A stretch of DNA of 9,252 bases from Methanobrevibacter sp. Lineage in GTDB: Archaea; Methanobacteriota; Methanobacteria; Methanobacteriales; Methanobacteriaceae. Below the pieces are notes generated by a model. The model was given only the letters and a program-made list of their open reading frames with translations. It was not told the DNA's origin and ran no database searches. Position numbers and translations under genes: made by a program. The stretch spans positions 1 to 9,252 of the forward strand of contig JAITOM010000107.1 of NCBI GenBank assembly GCA_031289975.1, written 5' to 3'. Numbering within the stretch: the stretch's first letter is position 1; each line of letters begins with the position of its first letter. Shown here in pieces: positions 6,691 to 9,252 of this stretch.

Positions 6691-6710
6691 ATTATGATTT
6701 GGTGTTAAAT

Positions 6711-7442
6711 ATGATAAAAAATAATAAAAAGAATAATATAAACTTAATATGTTTATTACTATTTAGTACATATAGTATAATCGTAATACTCATTTTTAAA
6801 GATATTTTATTTAATAAAGAGACTTTAATATCTTGGTTAGGATATTTATTCACCGTTATTACATTCATAATAACAATAACTATTAATAATGAGTTATTTA
6901 ATGAGAATACTAAGTCTGTCTTTAATAGCTTACCCTTATCAATAACTATTATATCTTATCTAATACTACAAATAATCGTGAGTTTAATAATTATACCTTT
7001 TGTCAATAGTAATTTTGAGGTGATAATATCTATTGAAGTAATTATCTTAGCACTTTTCTTAATAATCACAATATTACTATTAAAAAGCAGAGAGTATATT
7101 GAAAATATTGATGAGAAGAATGAGAATCAAATTTCATTTATTAAGAGCTTGAAGAAAGAAATAGCTATTTTAAATATTAAATTTGCTGATAATAAACAGG
7201 GCAGTGATGAAATTATTGATAATAATGATTTTCATAGTATTAAAAGTGAACTTGAAGAATTAAAAGATTTGGTTAGATATAGTAATCCTATGAGCAATGA
7301 TAAAACAAGACAAATTGAAGAAAATATACTTAAAAATTTAAGTGAATTGAAGATTGAATTAAAAAACCATCAGTATCAACAAGCAATCAATCTGATAAAA
7401 TTGATTAAAAAGGATATTATTGAAAGAGATATTATTTTGTAG
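6711..7442 (+). CDS. Four-TM protein with cytosolic helical tail, unknown function
   Basis: The product has 243 aa. ATG 6711 is preferred because GGTG (6701-6704) lies 6 nt upstream; an in-frame TTG at 6699 would add four residues but has no ribosome site. Hydrophobic segments at about 10-29, 41-58, 74-97 and 104-124 form four TM helices, and both ends should be cytosolic. Residues 125-243 are charged and helical, with heptad-like stretches (about 127-155, 170-185 and 205-225) ending in repeated Lys/Ile. It follows the zinc-ribbon gene by 20 nt and appears to be the third gene of the operon. The shape, a membrane bundle with a coiled-coil reporter, is seen in some defence and stress effectors, but no family is recognised. 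It could take the place of YdjH or be an added partner. Confidence 0.75.
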   Translation: MIKNNKKNNINLICLLLFSTYSIIVILIFKDILFNKETLISWLGYLFTVITFIITITINNELFNENTKSVFNSLPLSITIISYLILQIIVSLIIIPFVNSNFEVIISIEVIILALFLIITILLLKSREYIENIDEKNENQISFIKSLKKEIAILNIKFADNKQGSDEIIDNNDFHSIKSELEELKDLVRYSNPMSNDKTRQIEENILKNLSELKIELKNHQYQQAINLIKLIKKDIIERDIIL

Positions 7443-7591
7443 TTAATGATTCAATAATATTTTAAATTAAACATTTAATTTGTGATATTAGTATTTCTCC
7501 AAACTTTTGTAACATTTTATTTAAAAATTTTTATTAAAAATTATTCAAATTTTAATTTAAAGAGATATTAAACTTTTTTAAAAATTTAATG

Positions 7592-7600
7592 ATAATATAT
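7592..7600 (+). promoter_or_regulatory. Possible TATA box for the 7681 gene
   Basis: ATAATATAT lies in the 238-bp gap after the three-gene operon, which otherwise has T-rich runs (7495-7560) that could end upstream transcription. A start near 7625 would leave a leader of about 50 nt. The AT background makes this weak. Confidence 0.3.
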
Positions 7601-7659
7601 TAATTGTACTATAAGTTAAGAGAAATACTATAGAATCCAAAATAGAAAAAAATTAGAAT

Positions 7660-7697
7660 GGTGATTGGAGATGATCAAATTTGAGTTCTGCCGATGA
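7660..7697 (+). other. Conflicting start signals: strong RBS feeds an 8-codon frame
   Basis: GGTGAT (7660-7665) lies 5 nt before ATG 7671, the same arrangement as in the OLD-like gene, but that frame reads MIKFEFCR and stops at 7695-7697. The long ORF opens one frame over, at TTG 7681. Either this is a short overlapping leader peptide, or one base in the TTT run at 7680-7682 has been gained. Removing one T would give MIKLSSADEIK and fuse the strong start to the long ORF. Confidence 0.6.
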
Positions 7698-8514
7698 AAT
7701 AAAAAATTCTTTTTGGAATTGCTATTACACGGGGTTTACAGTAATATTCGTGATTTTAATTATCGTATTGCCTTTAATTAATTATTTTGTTTTTGGGTTT
7801 GGTTGGGAGTGGCTAAATTCGATAGCTCTTTTTACAAGTTTGATAAGTATTATAGGGATCTTTTATAGTAATTATAAAAATGATATTAGGCTGAACCATC
7901 AAATTAAGTTAAATACTCATAATTTGATAATTAATTTTAATTATGATGAAATGAAAAAAAGCATATTTCAGCTTAAAAATTTTCTTAAAGAAACTATAAA
8001 ATCTTACCAGAATTTTAAAAAAAATGAAAAACTGAGTCCTTCGGATATAGATATTGAAAATTATATGGTATATTATATTAAACCTATGAATCATCTCTTC
8101 TATAAACTAAAATTTTGTGAGGATAAAATTAAAGATATTGAAAATCGATGGTATGAATATTATTTTGAAATGAATAATGATCCAGATATTGATGAGTCTG
8201 GACATCCAATAACTCCTAAAATTGAAATTCTATATATTTCAGAACCTTTTAGAGAATTGGTAGAAAGTTTAGAAAATATTGAGAAAGAAACCTTTATTGA
8301 TACTCTTCCAATTTATGTGCAAGAAACTGTGATAAAAAGTTTAATAGATTTCATAAATGATGTCCAAATACAGTATCTAAAAACTTCTGATGATATTTAT
8401 TTAGCTAATGAGATAATTAATAAAATTAATAAGATTATTTCTAATTTAAATTTGTCTAAGATTAGTGAAATCATAGATAATGAATTAAGTAATTTTAAAT
8501 GGGACTTTAAATAA
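7681..8514 (+). CDS. Two-TM membrane protein with helical cytosolic domain, unknown function
   Basis: The product has 277 aa from TTG 7681, with GGAG (7667-7670) 10 nt upstream. Two TM helices (about 17-38 and 45-62) with a short Gly/Trp-containing loop form an N-terminal hairpin, and residues 66-277 are a charged, mostly helical cytosolic domain. It contains several aromatic clusters (YYIKPMNHLFYKLKF around 125-140, RWYEYYFEM near 155-163) and a Leu/Ile-rich C-terminal helix pair. No catalytic motif is seen and I do not recognise the family. It stands apart from the operon before it (238-bp gap) but is on the same strand, followed after 91 bp by the small acidic gene. The start is doubtful: the best ribosome site serves another frame, so the true N-terminus could begin MIK at 7671 if the sequence carries an extra T. 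A pseudogene is possible but less likely given the long intact frame. Confidence 0.65.
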   Translation: MSSADEIKNSFWNCYYTGFTVIFVILIIVLPLINYFVFGFGWEWLNSIALFTSLISIIGIFYSNYKNDIRLNHQIKLNTHNLIINFNYDEMKKSIFQLKNFLKETIKSYQNFKKNEKLSPSDIDIENYMVYYIKPMNHLFYKLKFCEDKIKDIENRWYEYYFEMNNDPDIDESGHPITPKIEILYISEPFRELVESLENIEKETFIDTLPIYVQETVIKSLIDFINDVQIQYLKTSDDIYLANEIINKINKIISNLNLSKISEIIDNELSNFKWDFK

Positions 8515-8605
8515 GATTATATTTTGAATTCATTAATATCTTTGGAATATTGAAACAAGTTTAAAGAAAGAGAATTAGGATAATTAACATGAATAAGGTG
8601 GATTT

Positions 8606-8869
8606 ATGGATAAAGATGATATAAGAACATTGTTAGATCAGATATTCACAGATGAGGAAGTTATTGGGATATTGAATGAATCAATAGAGGATGTTGTTGA
8701 ATCAGAATCAGTTAAAAGTAAATATAATCACGATCATTATTATAATCCCCATGTAAACCAGATGACAAGAATAAACCTAAGAAGTTCATTGAATTATATA
8801 TTTCTTAAAAACATTTATAACATTTTCAGGCACTGTAAAAAGAGAGGCTGTGAAAAATTGAGGCTGTGA
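8606..8869 (+). CDS. Small acidic protein with repeat-derived C-terminus, 87 aa
   Basis: GGTGGAT (8597-8603) lies just before ATG 8606. Residues 1-36 are acidic (MDKDDIRTLLDQIFTDEEV and two further acidic helices) and look like a genuine small domain. Residues 37-55 contain a His/Tyr/Asn-rich stretch (YNHDHYYNPHVN). The C-terminal HCKKRGCEKLRL is coded by repeat DNA: CACTGTAAAAAGAG (8831-8844) and the start of the tandem GAGGCTGTGAAAAATT units. The same sequences occur at 318-332, 459-475 and 8942-8955, so the original 3' end has probably been replaced by an inserted element. I do not recognise a family. It may be a truncated gene. Confidence 0.5.
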   Translation: MDKDDIRTLLDQIFTDEEVIGILNESIEDVVESESVKSKYNHDHYYNPHVNQMTRINLRSSLNYIFLKNIYNIFRHCKKRGCEKLRL

Positions 8870-8875
8870 AAAATT
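8829..8875 (+). repeat. Element terminus plus perfect 16-bp tandem repeat
   Basis: GGCACTGTAAA (8829-8839) is identical to the left end of the MITE at 4362. It is followed by GAGGCTGTGAAAAATT twice in tandem (8844-8859 and 8860-8875). No matching right end or target duplication was found, so this is taken as a broken or stacked element. Confidence 0.7.
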
Positions 8876-8940
8876 CAACTGATAAGTTACTATTATGTGA
8901 CTTTCATCTTTAAATATTTTAATAAAAATCATGATTAAGT

Positions 8941-8965
8941 GGGGCTGTGAAAAATCAAACTGATG
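8941..8965 (+). repeat. Third copy of the GGCTGTGAAAAAT motif
   Basis: GGGGCTGTGAAAAAT followed by CAAACTGATG resembles the second unit at 8860, which continues CAACTGATA. The two are dispersed copies about 80 bp apart and extend past the core motif. The motif also occurs at 318-332. Confidence 0.65.
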
Positions 8966-9041
8966 TTGCATCTGAGCATCAAATTATCGCATAATATTTG
9001 GGATATCATAACATGAAATTTGATAATAATAAAACACAAAA

Positions 9042-9052
9042 TTTATAAAATA
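9042..9052 (+). promoter_or_regulatory. TATA-like box upstream of a structured region
   Basis: TTTATAAAATA fits the archaeal TATA consensus and predicts a start near 9070, close to an ATG at 9073. That places the GC-elevated segment 9085-9160 at the 5' end of a transcript. Confidence 0.45.
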
Positions 9053-9071
9053 TAAGAGATTAATTTAATTT

Positions 9072-9220
9072 CATGAAAAATAGAAACCAATCTCTTAGTA
9101 CAGAATTAGGTGATCCAGCATATAAAGCTTGTGGGTGCGACAGGATAGGGTCTCTATTCTTCATTAATTAATTCAGTAAAATATTGTTAAATATTTTAAT
9201 CCCAGTTGTGTGGGATTTTC
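9072..9220 (+). ncRNA. Candidate structured RNA or mRNA leader
   Basis: Bases 9085-9160 are about 42% G+C against a surrounding of roughly 25%. In AT-rich methanogens this often marks structured RNA. A TATA box precedes it, AGAAT (about 9103-9107) can pair with ATTCT (9156-9160), and AATCCCA (9198-9204) pairs with TGGGATT (9211-9217) followed by TTTC, like a terminator. An alternative is a 32-codon ORF (ATG 9073 to TAA 9171, ending DRIGSLFFIN) with no good ribosome site, or a mobile element fragment. I do not recognise an RNA family. Confidence 0.35.
9198..9220 (+). terminator. Hairpin with short T-run
   Basis: A 7-bp stem AATCCCA/TGGGATT with loop GTTGTG is followed by TTTC. The stem is perfect, but the T-run is short. 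Confidence 0.4.
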
Positions 9221-9252
9221 TCCCCAGAAACTCTTAAACAAGTGATTGGTTA

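Noticed and set aside
7909..8094. Minus-strand 61-aa hydrophobic ORF
   Set aside because: It is a shadow of the 7681 gene, made of low-complexity Ile/Phe translated from AT-rich codons.
8786..8971. Minus-strand 61-aa ORF
   Set aside because: It spans the repeat copies at 8829-8955, and its FFTAS-like motifs simply translate the repeat on the opposite strand.
9073..9171. 32-codon ORF from ATG 9073
   Set aside because: It has no ribosome site; the composition and flanking signals fit a structured RNA at least as well, so it is not called as a gene.

Overview
The window is very AT-rich and looks archaeal, most likely a Methanobrevibacter- or Methanosphaera-like methanogen of the Methanobacteriales. 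The support is indirect. Several genes carry GGTGA/GGTGAT ribosome binding sites close to their starts, there are TATA-like boxes rather than -35/-10 promoters, one secreted protein is adhesin-like with many N-glycosylation sequons, and proteins are rich in Asn, Ile and Lys. No rRNA, tRNA or complete housekeeping gene is present, so the genus is an inference. The region reads as an accessory island.

Left part (1-830): the window opens inside a group II intron. Decayed remains of the N-terminal region of its reverse transcriptase/maturase run directly into an intact 34-nt domain V and a domain VI with a bulged adenosine, ending near 233. The 3' exon is a palindromic repeat, so the intron appears to sit inside a small non-coding element. 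A related MITE-like element (333-475) and a perfect (AG)16 microsatellite (639-670) follow.

905-2288: a short helical protein gene, a secreted protein with two Ig-like repeats (1188-1973), and a truncated second copy of that module made of a repeated terminator-like segment, a signal-peptide start and a broken ORF. This looks like a decaying tandem surface-protein locus.

2380-4248: one large gene for an ATPase fused to a TOPRIM domain, of the OLD nuclease type known from anti-phage systems. A long stem-loop and a 142-bp MITE with an 8-bp target duplication follow it.

4639-8869: three closely spaced genes encode an SPFH (YdjI-like) protein with two C-terminal zinc ribbons, a zinc-ribbon membrane-anchored protein and a four-TM protein with a helical cytosolic tail. 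Separate genes then encode a two-TM helical protein and a small acidic protein whose C-terminus runs into repeat DNA. The first two resemble partners of the Bacillus subtilis YdjGHI membrane-stress assembly, and the others may be lineage-specific components. Together with the OLD-like nuclease they could form a defence or membrane-integrity island, but a joint function is not shown by the sequence.

8870-9252: repeat termini, then a TATA box followed by a GC-elevated, structured-looking stretch with a hairpin and short T-run. This is the best candidate for an unannotated RNA.
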